The notes: a model not told the origin generated them from the sequence alone. A DNA stretch of 44,901 nucleotides from an uncultured Bacteroidales bacterium (GCA_902782665.1 CACZOA010000024.1:1-44901), one strand, 5' to 3'. Positions 18,602 through 27,374 are shown, counted from the first letter of the stretch. Translations and numbers: made by a program.

Positions 18602-19183
18602 TTACTCCTTTATTGCCGCAGCACAAACGAAATTCTTTTTGTAGTACGATGAAGACATACTTTCGAATTTCAAACCTTTTGAAGACATTACTACAAAACG
18701 GTTTTCTTTCAAGTAAATACCCATATAGTTCGGTGTCTGATTCGTCTTCCCATCTGTACGGAAGAAAACCAAATCGCCAGACTCTGCGTCTTCCAAATCG
18801 ATTCTTCTTGATTTTTCGTAAATTTTTGAAGTCTGACGTGGTAGACTTATGTTGTATACCTTGTCGTAGACGGCATTCACAAATCCTGAGCAGTCGGCGC
18901 CATCCTTGTCGGCCCCTGAACTCTTATATGGTGTCCCAACCCATGTCGCAACTTCACGGAATAGTTCAACATCATCATCCTGCCCTACAGTGACTCCTAA
19001 TGTGGTGGATAGCCTGTCCAATTCCAAACTTGCGTATCTGACTTTTTTGACTGGTTGGTCAGACGCTTCTACTGTTGTGCTTTCAGATTCTGTTTTTGAT
19101 GGAGATTCAGACGATCCGCTGCATGAATTTGCAGTCAAAGCCAAACCTGAACATACTAAGCCGATAAATAATACCTTTCTCAT
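18602..19183 (-). CDS. NlpC/P60-family lipoprotein lacking the catalytic histidines
   Basis: 193 residues. The N-terminus is a signal peptide with a likely lipid-modified Cys21 (TANSC). The C-terminal half is an NlpC/P60 fold: WVGTPYKSSG, DGADCSGFV with the nucleophile Cys98, LPRQTSKIY, GDLVFFRTDG. In active members a His precedes VGIYL and another lies in the next strand (F-V/I-H-A). Here the first is Tyr153 (PNYMGIYL) and the second is Val165 (FVVMSS). Cys is kept, both His are lost, so normal peptidoglycan endopeptidase activity is doubtful; it may bind peptidoglycan or use other residues. A -7 box (TATCTTTG on the minus strand, 19271-19278) lies ~90 bases upstream. Confidence 0.83.
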   Translation of the reverse strand: MRKVLFIGLVCSGLALTANSCSGSSESPSKTESESTTVEASDQPVKKVRYASLELDRLSTTLGVTVGQDDDVELFREVATWVGTPYKSSGADKDGADCSGFVNAVYDKVYNISLPRQTSKIYEKSRRIDLEDAESGDLVFFRTDGKTNQTPNYMGIYLKENRFVVMSSKGLKFESMSSSYYKKNFVCAAAIKE

Positions 19184-19391
19184 AAATATTCATATTTTAA
19201 TCATTTGTACACTCTCAATTAAGTTGGCTTGGTAAAGAAAACAACCAAATTGATTTTGCTTCTATTTTTACAAAGATAAACTATTATATGAATGAGAAAA
19301 TCACTGTAGTCAGTATTTAATGGCTTTTTATGTTTTATTAACAAGTATAACAGGTGCTTATTCGTTCATTTATGCATTACGCATTATGAAT

Positions 19392-20963
19392 TTATTTGGC
19401 TGTTGGATCGTTGATCAGACCGATGAACAAAATTTCGTGATCCTCTTCGTTTTGAATCGTTATTATAAATGGACGATTGACATCCATATCTACATATTCA
19501 TAAAAATCCTCTCCAATTCTTTCCATAGAGATATTTGTGACAGCGGCTCCTTTTGCACCGTCTTCATCAATTTCCAAGTGTGCATTCTGATTGACATCGG
19601 AGATTATGGCTCCAAGTGTGATATTGTTGTATATTGCAGACATGGCTTTTTCCAATTCCGTCTTTCCCAGAATTTCTTTTAATGGTATTTTTGAGCTTAC
19701 ATTGAATTTTGGCAGTTTGAGATATGCCTTAATTCCGTCGTAATATTCAGACTTCTTGTATTGTATATTCTCCAAATCGATTTCAGCAAGAACTGATAAA
19801 GGAGAAAATCCTTCTTTGGGTAGAATGACATTCATATGGTATGTATTTCTGTTTTCTATGCCGAATTTAAGATTAACTAGCTGATATGTTTCACCTTCTG
19901 TATAAGGACCATAAGTACAATACATTTTGTCTACCTCGATCTCATCTCCTTTTGATGTGACAAACTTGCCTGGCGTTGTATTGGCAGTGTCGAATTTTTT
20001 AGCCCAATTTGATTGGAAACTTAGGGCGTTCGCCAAGACTAAAATCAAATCGAGATTCTTATCGACTCCTATTTCTTTAATCATTCCATTTGTCGACTCC
20101 TCTGCCCACTTATCCATCATTACATAAGTGGAATCTTCTGAAAAATCAACATTAACTGCGGCAGCCTTATAGAATTCGTCTATGTTCTGCATGAAATTTT
20201 TTCCGAAGTGAGATTTTTTATCAGCGAAGACACCATTAACCAAACTTATTTGTGCTATGTTTGGATTGATGTACTGCAATCTGGACAATCTTTTTGAATA
20301 CATTTCATTCAATGAGTCAAGAGGTATCTCTTTTTGACCCAAAGCTGCTGATATTTCAGAATAAGCTTCGTCGTCAGCACCGTTTGCCAACATAGCGAGA
20401 GCAAATTGAAAACTAGTAGGTGAGAAAATGATATTTTTATTTACTTGGGAAGAGTCTTCGCTTATTGCCGCAAAGAGTTGTTTAGTATATTTGTTTGCGG
20501 AGTATTGAATCTCTTTTTCTTTATTTGTTAAATGGAGATTGAGTTCGTAAACCTTTTCTTCAATACAGTTGTTGTAACTATACTGAGCACTAAGCAATTC
20601 CATGTCAATCTCATATTGTTCAGCACCATTCTCTCTCATTTGATGAGCCTTTGTTGTGTCATACACACATCCTTCAATCGACACTTTTGGAATATTCCAA
20701 TTGGTGGCATCTTCTGCCAAGTAAGAAATCTCTTTGTCGAAAGTTACCATTGCTCCTTCAAGAGGATAAAGCGAGTAGGTGCTGTCTGTACGAGTGACTT
20801 TGATGAAATCTTTACCATCTTTGTTGATATGGCTCACATAATCTGTCTTTTCGACCTTCACATCATATACGTTGCCGTTTGGTAAGTTGATGTGCATGTA
20901 TTGAGTTGCCGATGTTGAGTAAATGGCAATCATACCAAGAACTGATAATAGTATCTTCTTCAT
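19392..20963 (-). CDS. Secreted serpin with a long N-terminal extension
   Basis: 523 residues. Signal peptide at 1-19 (ends STSA). Residues ~20-160 are an extension not found in ordinary serpins, with a small beta-rich part (NGNVYDVKVEKTDYV) and a helical part. The serpin domain starts near 165 (KYTKQLFAAI, IFSPTSFQFALAML). The signature regions DVNRPFIITI and EILFIGLINDP close the domain. The reactive loop begins EDGAKGAAVT, a hinge with small residues as in inhibitory serpins; the scissile bond is probably near Arg482-Ile483, with a loop a few residues longer than in alpha-1-antitrypsin. Likely inhibits host or competitor proteases outside the cell; the target is unknown. A -7 box TAAATTTG (minus strand) is at 21048-21055. 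Confidence 0.9.
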   Translation of the reverse strand: MKKILLSVLGMIAIYSTSATQYMHINLPNGNVYDVKVEKTDYVSHINKDGKDFIKVTRTDSTYSLYPLEGAMVTFDKEISYLAEDATNWNIPKVSIEGCVYDTTKAHQMRENGAEQYEIDMELLSAQYSYNNCIEEKVYELNLHLTNKEKEIQYSANKYTKQLFAAISEDSSQVNKNIIFSPTSFQFALAMLANGADDEAYSEISAALGQKEIPLDSLNEMYSKRLSRLQYINPNIAQISLVNGVFADKKSHFGKNFMQNIDEFYKAAAVNVDFSEDSTYVMMDKWAEESTNGMIKEIGVDKNLDLILVLANALSFQSNWAKKFDTANTTPGKFVTSKGDEIEVDKMYCTYGPYTEGETYQLVNLKFGIENRNTYHMNVILPKEGFSPLSVLAEIDLENIQYKKSEYYDGIKAYLKLPKFNVSSKIPLKEILGKTELEKAMSAIYNNITLGAIISDVNQNAHLEIDEDGAKGAAVTNISMERIGEDFYEYVDMDVNRPFIITIQNEEDHEILFIGLINDPTAK

Positions 20964-21099
20964 GACAAATAAGATTTTATTTCGTCATCTAGGCTTATTT
21001 TATTTTTCGCATAAGTGACGATGACCAATTTGTTTTAATAAACGTTGCAAATTTAGTGATTTTTTTCTTGAGAATATTCTTTTATAAAAAAAATATATG

Positions 21100-22914
21100 T
21101 CATCTCATTCCTCTGCTAGCCTTTATGATTTCAAAAGCTTTGTTGATTTCTTGACATTTGGCAGTTGCTTTTTTGATGGCTTCATCTCCTTTGCTTTCCA
21201 TCAGATCCGGATGGTTGACGCGCATCAAGTTTCTCCAGGTTGCACTAAGCTCTTTGTTAGTGGCGTCTTGGGAGATTCCGAGTGCGGCATAAGCTTTTTC
21301 CAACTCACTAGTGTATTTAGGTTGAGAATCGTTTTGTTTGTTATTGCTCTTGGAGTTGTTGTTTTGCTTGTTGCTCTGTTGTTTGCTATTCTGCTTGCTC
21401 TTATTTTTTCTGTTTTCGTATTTCCTCCTCATGAAATCAAAGGCAGACTTTGAAACTTTCAGCCTTTCTGCCACTTTTTTCAGTAGATTTAACTCTACGT
21501 TGGTGCAAGTGTCGTCGGCATAAATGAGATCAATTAGGATTTTTAAGATTTCCTCTCTTATTTGGTCGTTTTGACGGAATTGTTTGTTGATTTTTGTGCA
21601 TGTCCCTTCCACATTCACTTCGATGTACGCATAATTTAGGTGTTTTTTCACCTCCGACACTCGTTTTTGAAAATTCTCCTTGTCATATTTCAAGATGAAA
21701 GCTTTTATGACGTCGAATTCACATATCATCTTCGAACGGTCCACCTTCATAGCCTCCACCAGAAGTTCAAGTGTCAGTGTCACAAATAGACTATTCTGGT
21801 CTTTATTCTTATTGTTATTTTTTCCTTCTTTGTTTTTCTCGTTGCTCGTTTCTGTGTTTTTTGAATATTTCTTTTCGTATTCTTTTCTCTTGTATTCAAA
21901 CCAATATTTGTTTCCAATGTTTTCTGAAATGTCTTTTAGAATATTTGTATGATTCCCCTTTAGATATACAGCTGAAAATAGAATGTCTATAAGTTTTTCT
22001 TGATTCCTTGATTTCAGTAATGTATTGCTGGAAAGATAAAGTTCTTTCCTTATTTTTTTACATAATATAAATAGGTCTAAAATGGAAACATCAGTGTTAG
22101 GTGCAAGGATGATTAATTTGTCAAGTTCTTCTAACCTTGTAGATAGGTTTGCCGGATCATTTTCCTTTATGAATTCTCTGATTTTGATTCTTGTTATAAC
22201 GTCTATACTATTACAACCACAGAACTTCGCGGTATATACGATCAGTTTGGTGCAACATAATAGAAAATCATCATCACTGTCATCTCTTTTGTCTGATTCA
22301 CTTTTTGTTTCTTCTTTTGGCGTTGTCTTATTGGAGTAGCTCTTCTTTGGGGTTGTGTTGGTATTTCTTTTTTTGTGAGTTTGTGAATATGATTCATATA
22401 GTTTGTTGAATCTCCAAACTTCGAAGCCTATTTTGTCGCAAATCTCACGAAGTATTGGATTAAATTCACCAGTTTGGAAAACTGCTGAAAATAGAGCTTC
22501 TTCCAAAAGTATATACTTCCAGTTAATTTTGACTATTTCATCGCACAGAAGCATTATGTCGGATTTGTCGATTACTTTTTGGAATGCAATTTTGAAATAT
22601 TCATTTATCTCTTCTGTTATCTTTTCCGATTTCTTTGCCTTTTCCTTTTTACTTAAAAATATCCCTGATGAAGTAATTTCTTTTAATTTGGATATGGTTT
22701 CTTCTTCAAGTCTCTCATTGCCACAGTAATAAGCAGTGTATACAACAAGTTTTGTGCATAAAGAGATGTATTTTTTTTCTTTTTTCTTTCCTGATTGATC
22801 AACTGTCAATTTAGCGATAAGTATAAAGAATGGAGGTGTTCCCCCTTCAGGTGCAAATGTTATTGCTGGTATTATTACAAAAAGGATCAAAAGGATCCAA
22901 AGGATGATGGTCAT
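21100..22914 (-). CDS. Membrane-anchored TerB-like/J-domain (DjlA-like) protein, long paralogue
   Basis: 604 residues. One hydrophobic helix at 1-20, then three helical TerB-like modules: about 48-170, 218-345 and 370-500, separated by Lys/Ser/Asn-rich linkers. A J domain forms the C-terminus (about 537-604) with intact HPD in VNHPDLM. This is the DjlA plan (membrane anchor, TerB-like, J domain at the C-terminus), expanded. J domains recruit DnaK/Hsp70 and stimulate its ATPase, so this should bring DnaK to the membrane. It is a duplicate of the gene at 23003-24349 but has an extra middle module. The two share near-identical C-terminal sequence and the upstream block GTCTGCAATATYACAAAAAA (22933-22952 here). 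Confidence 0.85.
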   Translation of the reverse strand: MTIILWILLILFVIIPAITFAPEGGTPPFFILIAKLTVDQSGKKKEKKYISLCTKLVVYTAYYCGNERLEEETISKLKEITSSGIFLSKKEKAKKSEKITEEINEYFKIAFQKVIDKSDIMLLCDEIVKINWKYILLEEALFSAVFQTGEFNPILREICDKIGFEVWRFNKLYESYSQTHKKRNTNTTPKKSYSNKTTPKEETKSESDKRDDSDDDFLLCCTKLIVYTAKFCGCNSIDVITRIKIREFIKENDPANLSTRLEELDKLIILAPNTDVSILDLFILCKKIRKELYLSSNTLLKSRNQEKLIDILFSAVYLKGNHTNILKDISENIGNKYWFEYKRKEYEKKYSKNTETSNEKNKEGKNNNKNKDQNSLFVTLTLELLVEAMKVDRSKMICEFDVIKAFILKYDKENFQKRVSEVKKHLNYAYIEVNVEGTCTKINKQFRQNDQIREEILKILIDLIYADDTCTNVELNLLKKVAERLKVSKSAFDFMRRKYENRKNKSKQNSKQQSNKQNNNSKSNNKQNDSQPKYTSELEKAYAALGISQDATNKELSATWRNLMRVNHPDLMESKGDEAIKKATAKCQEINKAFEIIKASRGMR

Positions 22915-22932
22915 ATGAGTTTGATTAAATTT

Positions 22933-22952
22933 GTCTGCAATATTACAAAAAA
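22933..22952. repeat. 20-bp block shared upstream of both TerB-J genes, copy 1
   Basis: GTCTGCAATATTACAAAAAA on the plus strand, lying ~20 bases upstream of the long TerB-J gene. The same block, with one difference, is at 24367-24386 upstream of the short paralogue, so the duplication included the control region. Confidence 0.7.
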
Positions 22953-22971
22953 ATGGAGAAATCCCAGTTTT

Positions 22972-23002
22972 CGTCCATCGTTCATCGTTTATCGTCCATC
23001 GT
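22972..23002. repeat. Heptanucleotide tandem repeat directly after the short TerB-J gene
   Basis: Four and a half 7-base units on the plus strand: CGTCCAT, CGTTCAT, CGTTTAT, CGTCCAT, CGTC. Read in the direction of the gene, the repeat begins right after the TAG stop codon (23003-23005). The unit follows GATRRAC, similar in form to the GATGRTT repeat after folC. Confidence 0.75.
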
Positions 23003-24349
23003 CTACTTCATTCCTCTGCTCGACTTCACAATCTCAAATGCTTTGTTGATTTCTTGGGTTCTCACCGTCGCCTTCATTACAGCCTCCGTACCTTTGCTCT
23101 CCATCAGATCAGGATGATTGACACGAATCAGGTTTCTCCAGCTTGCTCGGATCTCTTTGTCGGATGCGTCTTTGTCGATTCCAAGTGCGGCATACGCTTT
23201 CTCCAATTCACTAGTGTATTTAGGCTGTGAATTGCTTTGATTCTCATCCTCCTGAGAATTACCGTTTTGTCTATTGCTCTGTTGTTTGCTTTCCTGTCTC
23301 TTGTTTTGTTGTTTATTTTTTCTGTTTTCGTATTTCATCCTCATGAAATCAAAGGCAGACTTTGAAACTTTCAGCCTCTCTGCTACCTTTTTCAAGAAAT
23401 TATATTCTGTGTTGGTGCAAGTCTCGTCTGCATATATGAGTTCAAATAAAAGTTTTAATATATCCTCTCTTTTTTGATTGTCTTGACGGAATTGTTTGTA
23501 GATATTGGTGCATATTTCTTCCACATGCACTTCTATATATTCGTAGCTGAGGTAATTTTTCACCTCCAACACTCTTTCCTGGAAATTCTTCTTGTCATGT
23601 TTCAGGATGAACGCTTTTATGACGTCGAGTTCACACACCATTTTCGACCGGTCCACTTTCATCGCCTCCACCAATAGTTCAAGTGTCAGGGTCTCAAATG
23701 AATTGTCTTTATAGTTTTGCTGATTATTATTGTTTCCCGTCTTCTTTTCCCTTTTCTTCTTTTCTTCTTTTTTGTTGGTGGTGTTATTTGACGTATTCTC
23801 TTTTTTGTCGGATTTACGAGAATCCTTTTTTTTGTGTGTTTTTGTATGATTTTTATGAAGATCTTTTATCCTCCAAGGGTATATTCTTAGTTTGTCAAAA
23901 ATCTCAGGAAGTACAGGATTGAATTTGTCTGTTAGGAATGCCGCTGTGGATAGGGCTTTACTTAAATGCAAATTTTTATCAAAGTTGCATTCGACAATTT
24001 TATTGCACAACCGTATTATGTCGGATTTATCGATGACTCTTTCAGCTGCAGTTTTGAAATACTCGTTTATCTCTTCTGTTATCTTTTCTAATTGTTTTGT
24101 TTTCTCTTCCTCACTTTTGTAGACTCTTAATGAAACTAAATTTTTCAGTTCGTGTAAAGTTTCTTTTTCAATACTGTCTTTGCCACTCCAATAAGCAGTG
24201 AAGATAACCAGTTTTATGCATAGCGAGTCGTATTCCATTTCTCTCTTCGCTGACCACTGGTGTAATAGAAGCTCCATCCAGTTAGTTATCTTTACGACAA
24301 GAAAAGGAATCAATATTATTGTGGCGAATAATAAAATAAAGTCGGTCAT
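23003..24349 (-). CDS. Membrane-anchored TerB-like/J-domain (DjlA-like) protein, short paralogue
   Basis: 448 residues. An N-terminal hydrophobic helix (1-20), a first TerB-like module (about 38-165), a Lys/Asn-rich linker, a second TerB-like module (about 218-335, LELLVEAMKVDRSKMVCELDV) and a J domain with HPD (VNHPDLM, about 410-415). Its second module matches the third module of the 604-residue neighbour almost residue for residue; the neighbour's middle module is absent here. Expected role as for the neighbour: a membrane-tethered DnaK co-chaperone. The first module differs more between the two, so they may sense or bind different things. Both genes point the same way, 88 bases apart. Confidence 0.85.
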   Translation of the reverse strand: MTDFILLFATIILIPFLVVKITNWMELLLHQWSAKREMEYDSLCIKLVIFTAYWSGKDSIEKETLHELKNLVSLRVYKSEEEKTKQLEKITEEINEYFKTAAERVIDKSDIIRLCNKIVECNFDKNLHLSKALSTAAFLTDKFNPVLPEIFDKLRIYPWRIKDLHKNHTKTHKKKDSRKSDKKENTSNNTTNKKEEKKKREKKTGNNNNQQNYKDNSFETLTLELLVEAMKVDRSKMVCELDVIKAFILKHDKKNFQERVLEVKNYLSYEYIEVHVEEICTNIYKQFRQDNQKREDILKLLFELIYADETCTNTEYNFLKKVAERLKVSKSAFDFMRMKYENRKNKQQNKRQESKQQSNRQNGNSQEDENQSNSQPKYTSELEKAYAALGIDKDASDKEIRASWRNLIRVNHPDLMESKGTEAVMKATVRTQEINKAFEIVKSSRGMK

Positions 24350-24366
24350 TTCATTTGTTTTGATTC

Positions 24367-24386
24367 GTCTGCAATATCACAAAAAA
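24367..24386. repeat. 20-bp block shared upstream of both TerB-J genes, copy 2
   Basis: GTCTGCAATATCACAAAAAA on the plus strand, ~17 bases upstream of the start of the short paralogue. See the copy at 22933-22952. Confidence 0.7.
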
Positions 24387-24410
24387 GGTGAAGCCATTGG
24401 TTTCACCTTT
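24381..24410 (-). terminator. Second hairpin with U-tract between phoH and the TerB-J genes
   Basis: Stem AAAGGTGAA (24384-24392) with TTCACCTTT (24402-24410); on the minus strand it is followed by a run of T. It lies after the phoH terminator and just before the short TerB-J gene, so it is either a backup terminator or a 5' leader control element for that gene. Confidence 0.6.
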
Positions 24411-24428
24411 ATATTTGTTATTGTTGTT

Positions 24429-24459
24429 AAAAAAAAGAGACGCACGGATGTGCGTCTCT
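24429..24459 (-). terminator. Terminator of phoH
   Basis: Perfect 10-bp stem AGAGACGCAC (24436-24445) with GTGCGTCTCT (24450-24459), GGAT loop. On the minus strand it is followed by T8 (complement of 24429-24436), 6 bases after the phoH stop codon. Confidence 0.9.
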
Positions 24460-24465
24460 ACGTGA

Positions 24466-25782
24466 TTATAACAATTTACTTGCGATCTCGCTCAACTTGC
24501 TTCGCTCACCCTTGACAAGGTTGACGTGCTGGAAGATTTCCTGACCTTTCATCTTGTCGATCATGTAAGCCAGACCGTTGCTCTGCATGTCAAGGTATGG
24601 AGCATCGATCTGCTGAACGTCTCCTGTGAAGACCATCTTACATCCTTCACCTGCACGTGTGATGATTGTTTTGATCTCATGCGGAGTCAAGTTCTGTGCC
24701 TCATCCACGATCACGTATGTGTCGGAAAGGCTTCGTCCACGGATGAATGCCAATGCCTCAATCACCAATCTCTCCTCTTTCTGCATCTCGTCAAGCAACG
24801 CAATCTCTTTGCTGTTTGCTCCAAACTGACGCTTGATGACGTTCAAGTTGTCGAATAGAGGCTGCATGTATGGAGCTACTTTCTGTTTCTGGTCTCCAGG
24901 TAGGAATCCAAGGTCTTTGTTGCTCATCGCTACGATTGGACGTGCCAACAAGATCTGCTTGTAATCCTTGTTCTGCTGCAATGCTGCTGCAAGTGCCAAC
25001 AATGTCTTACCTGTACCTGCCTTACCTGAGATAGCCACAAGCTTGATGTCGTTGTTCAATAGAGCGTCCAAAGCAAACTTCTGCTCTGCGCTTCTTCCGC
25101 TGATTCCGTATGCTTTCAAATCCTCCTTAACTCTTACGACAGACTGAGTGTCTGCATCATAACGAGCCAATATTGTAGCACGGTTGCTCTTTAGTATGAA
25201 GCACTCGTTTGCTGCGAATGTGCGGTTGAGTCCGCTTTCACTTAGCAAAATGCTGTTTGGCGCTGAATATAGCTTGTCTATCAAATCCGCGTCTACCTCA
25301 ATCTCCTCCTGAGCCTTATCGAAGATGTCTACGTTGGTTACCTTGTCGTTCTCGTAATCCTCAACAGGAATGTTGAGAGCTTTTGCCTTCATACGTAGAT
25401 TGACATCCTTTGTCACCAATATTGTAGGAGTCTTCGCGTCTTTCTCTATTAGATTAAGTGCGACTGCCATGATGCGGTGATCAGGGATTCTCTCTGAGAA
25501 TGAGTCTGACAATTTCTTTGGATAGACAGTGTCTGTCACGATGTATAGCTTGCCCAAACCTTCACCCAATGGAATACCTCCCTTGATTCCGTCTGTAGCA
25601 AGTGTGTCCAAATCTCTTACCACTGAGCGCGCATTATAATTGATTTGCTCAGCTCCTTTCTTAAATTTGTCTAGTTCTTCCAATACTGCGATTGGTAGGT
25701 ATATGTCGTTCTCTTGGAATCTATAAATGCTGCCACTGTCGTGCAAAAGCACGTTGGTGTCCAAAACGAAATTCTTTTTCAT
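24466..25782 (-). CDS. phoH: PhoH family protein (PIN domain + PhoH ATPase)
   Basis: 438 residues. The N-terminal PIN domain (about 1-140) begins KNFVLDTNVLLHD, with further acidic residues (VTKDVNLRMKA). The C-terminal PhoH ATPase has Walker A GKAGTGKT, Walker B VIVDEAQNL and a TGDVQQID sensor region. This PIN-PhoH arrangement (PhoH2/YlaK type) has been described as an RNA helicase plus RNase; the cellular role in Bacteroidetes is unsettled. It has a near-consensus promoter at 25831-25860 and, unusually for this phylum, an AAGGAGATA Shine-Dalgarno-like sequence before the ATG. Its own terminator follows. Confidence 0.93.
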   Translation of the reverse strand: MKKNFVLDTNVLLHDSGSIYRFQENDIYLPIAVLEELDKFKKGAEQINYNARSVVRDLDTLATDGIKGGIPLGEGLGKLYIVTDTVYPKKLSDSFSERIPDHRIMAVALNLIEKDAKTPTILVTKDVNLRMKAKALNIPVEDYENDKVTNVDIFDKAQEEIEVDADLIDKLYSAPNSILLSESGLNRTFAANECFILKSNRATILARYDADTQSVVRVKEDLKAYGISGRSAEQKFALDALLNNDIKLVAISGKAGTGKTLLALAAALQQNKDYKQILLARPIVAMSNKDLGFLPGDQKQKVAPYMQPLFDNLNVIKRQFGANSKEIALLDEMQKEERLVIEALAFIRGRSLSDTYVIVDEAQNLTPHEIKTIITRAGEGCKMVFTGDVQQIDAPYLDMQSNGLAYMIDKMKGQEIFQHVNLVKGERSKLSEIASKLL

Positions 25783-25830
25783 ATCAATATCTCCTTATAT
25801 TTTAGTTTCAACTTAATTTTAAGCCTATCT

Positions 25831-25860
25831 CAAAATTAAAACTCTTTTTGATACGACAAA
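25831..25860 (-). promoter_or_regulatory. Promoter of phoH
   Basis: On the minus strand, TTTG (25857-25860), an 18-base spacer and TAATTTTG (25831-25838), close to the Bacteroidetes consensus. The transcript start would be near 25824, about 42 bases before the gene. Confidence 0.6.
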
Positions 25861-25945
25861 AAAAAAAGGGTTAATTCCATGTAAATTTTTTCTCTTTTTT
25901 TACTTTTGTGTGTTAGTTAACATATTTGAATAGAAAAAAGTTGTG

Positions 25946-27154
25946 ATGGACTATAAAGAGTGTGTTGAGTGGCTTTATAAATGTATGCCGCCGTTCCAGA
26001 TGGTAGGGCGTTCGGGCTATAAACCAGGTATGGATTCAATGCGTCTGCTTGACGCTTTTCTTGGCTCTCCACATAAGAATATAAAGACTATCCATGTGGC
26101 AGGAACCAATGGAAAGGGTAGTGTCTGCAATAATCTTTGCAGTATTCTGATGGAAGACGGAAATAAGGTGGGACTGTTCACGTCTCCCCATCTTCGTGAT
26201 TTCCGTGAGCGTATCAAGGTGAATGGAGAGATGATTTCCGAGGCTGAGGTTTGCGAGTTCGTGGAAACATACAGAACGTTCCTTGAAGCGTTGCTCCCAT
26301 CTTTCTTTGAGGTGACCACAGCTATGGCATTCTGGTATTTCTCACGCCAAAAGGTTGATTTTGCGGTGATTGAGGTCGGTCTTGGCGGACGTCTGGATAG
26401 CACTAATGTCATTTCTCCACTTTTGAGTGTGGTGACAAATATCAGTTACGACCACATGAATCTTCTTGGCGACACTCTTGAAAAGATCGCATACGAGAAG
26501 GCAGGAATAATGAAAAAGAATACTCCTTGCGTGATTGGCCGTGCCGACGGTGGTGTGAAGAGGGTGTTCGAGGAGTGTGCGGCTCAGACGGGAGCCAAAG
26601 CTATATTCTGTGATATCAAGGATGCTGTCGACGTGGATATCCCAGACTATCAGATTGAAAACCGCAATACAGTGCGAACTGCGGTCAAAGAGTTGCGGAA
26701 GCTTGGCTACAACGTGTCGGATGAGGCTGTGGAGCGTGGTTTCGCCAATGTGCATCATAACACTAATTTCTCAGGAAGATGGCAGACATTGTCTACCAAT
26801 CCTCTTGTCATAGCTGATTGCGCGCATAATGAGGATGGAATCAAGAAGGCTGTGCATGAGATCGGACGCCAGAAGTATAAGACTTTGCGAATTGTGTTTG
26901 GAGCGTGTGGCGACAAGGATGTGGAGGAGATTCTCAGTCTGCTTCCCAAAGATGCGGTCTACTATTTTGCCGCCGCCACAACGAAGCGAGCCATTCCGTC
27001 GGACCAGATGAAAGAGATGGCCGCTGCTCATGGACTTGTGGGCAAGAGTTGTGGCACTGTGCAGAATGCACTTGCGACAGCGAAAAAAGAGGCCGACGCA
27101 GATGATTTTATTCTCGTTTTCGGCTCATGCTACGTGGTGGGAGAAGTGGTGTGA
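25946..27154 (+). CDS. folC: Folylpolyglutamate synthase / dihydrofolate synthase
   Basis: 402 residues from ATG 25946 (a GTG directly before it, at 25943, is an alternative start). A Mur-ligase family enzyme that adds glutamate to dihydropteroate or folates using ATP. Motifs: the P-loop HVAGTNGKGSVC, LFTSPHLRDFRERI, EVGLGGRLDSTN, YDHMNLLG, and DCAHNEDGI in the C-terminal domain. A -7 box TACTTTTG is at 25901-25908, so it has its own promoter, divergent from phoH. Directly after its TGA stop begins a 12-unit heptanucleotide repeat. Confidence 0.95.
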   Translation: MDYKECVEWLYKCMPPFQMVGRSGYKPGMDSMRLLDAFLGSPHKNIKTIHVAGTNGKGSVCNNLCSILMEDGNKVGLFTSPHLRDFRERIKVNGEMISEAEVCEFVETYRTFLEALLPSFFEVTTAMAFWYFSRQKVDFAVIEVGLGGRLDSTNVISPLLSVVTNISYDHMNLLGDTLEKIAYEKAGIMKKNTPCVIGRADGGVKRVFEECAAQTGAKAIFCDIKDAVDVDIPDYQIENRNTVRTAVKELRKLGYNVSDEAVERGFANVHHNTNFSGRWQTLSTNPLVIADCAHNEDGIKKAVHEIGRQKYKTLRIVFGACGDKDVEEILSLLPKDAVYYFAAATTKRAIPSDQMKEMAAAHGLVGKSCGTVQNALATAKKEADADDFILVFGSCYVVGEVV

Positions 27155-27238
27155 GATGGTTGATGATTGATGGTTGATGGTTGATGATTGATGATTGATG
27201 GTTGATGGTTGATGGTTGATGATTGATGATTGATGGTT
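27155..27238. repeat. Heptanucleotide tandem repeat, 12 units, directly after folC
   Basis: Twelve perfect 7-base units made of only two forms, GATGGTT (seven) and GATGATT (five), starting on the base after the folC stop codon. The forms are not random along the array: blocks of one form alternate with blocks of the other. It is not a CRISPR array, since there are no spacers. It lies between folC and the toxin-antitoxin module. Confidence 0.95.
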
Positions 27239-27374
27239 GAAATGGTCTGATTTCATATTCGCCTGTGGCTTGTATTTTTGCTGGGCAAAACACACTGCCA
27301 TGGGCTTTTTAATGTAGAGATTTTGTACATTAAGGATTTTTTGTGGCTTTGTGTCGAATTTTAACAATGATGTT

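Noticed and set aside
27155-27238. CRISPR array
   Set aside because: Units are 7 bp and contiguous with no spacers, and there are no cas genes.
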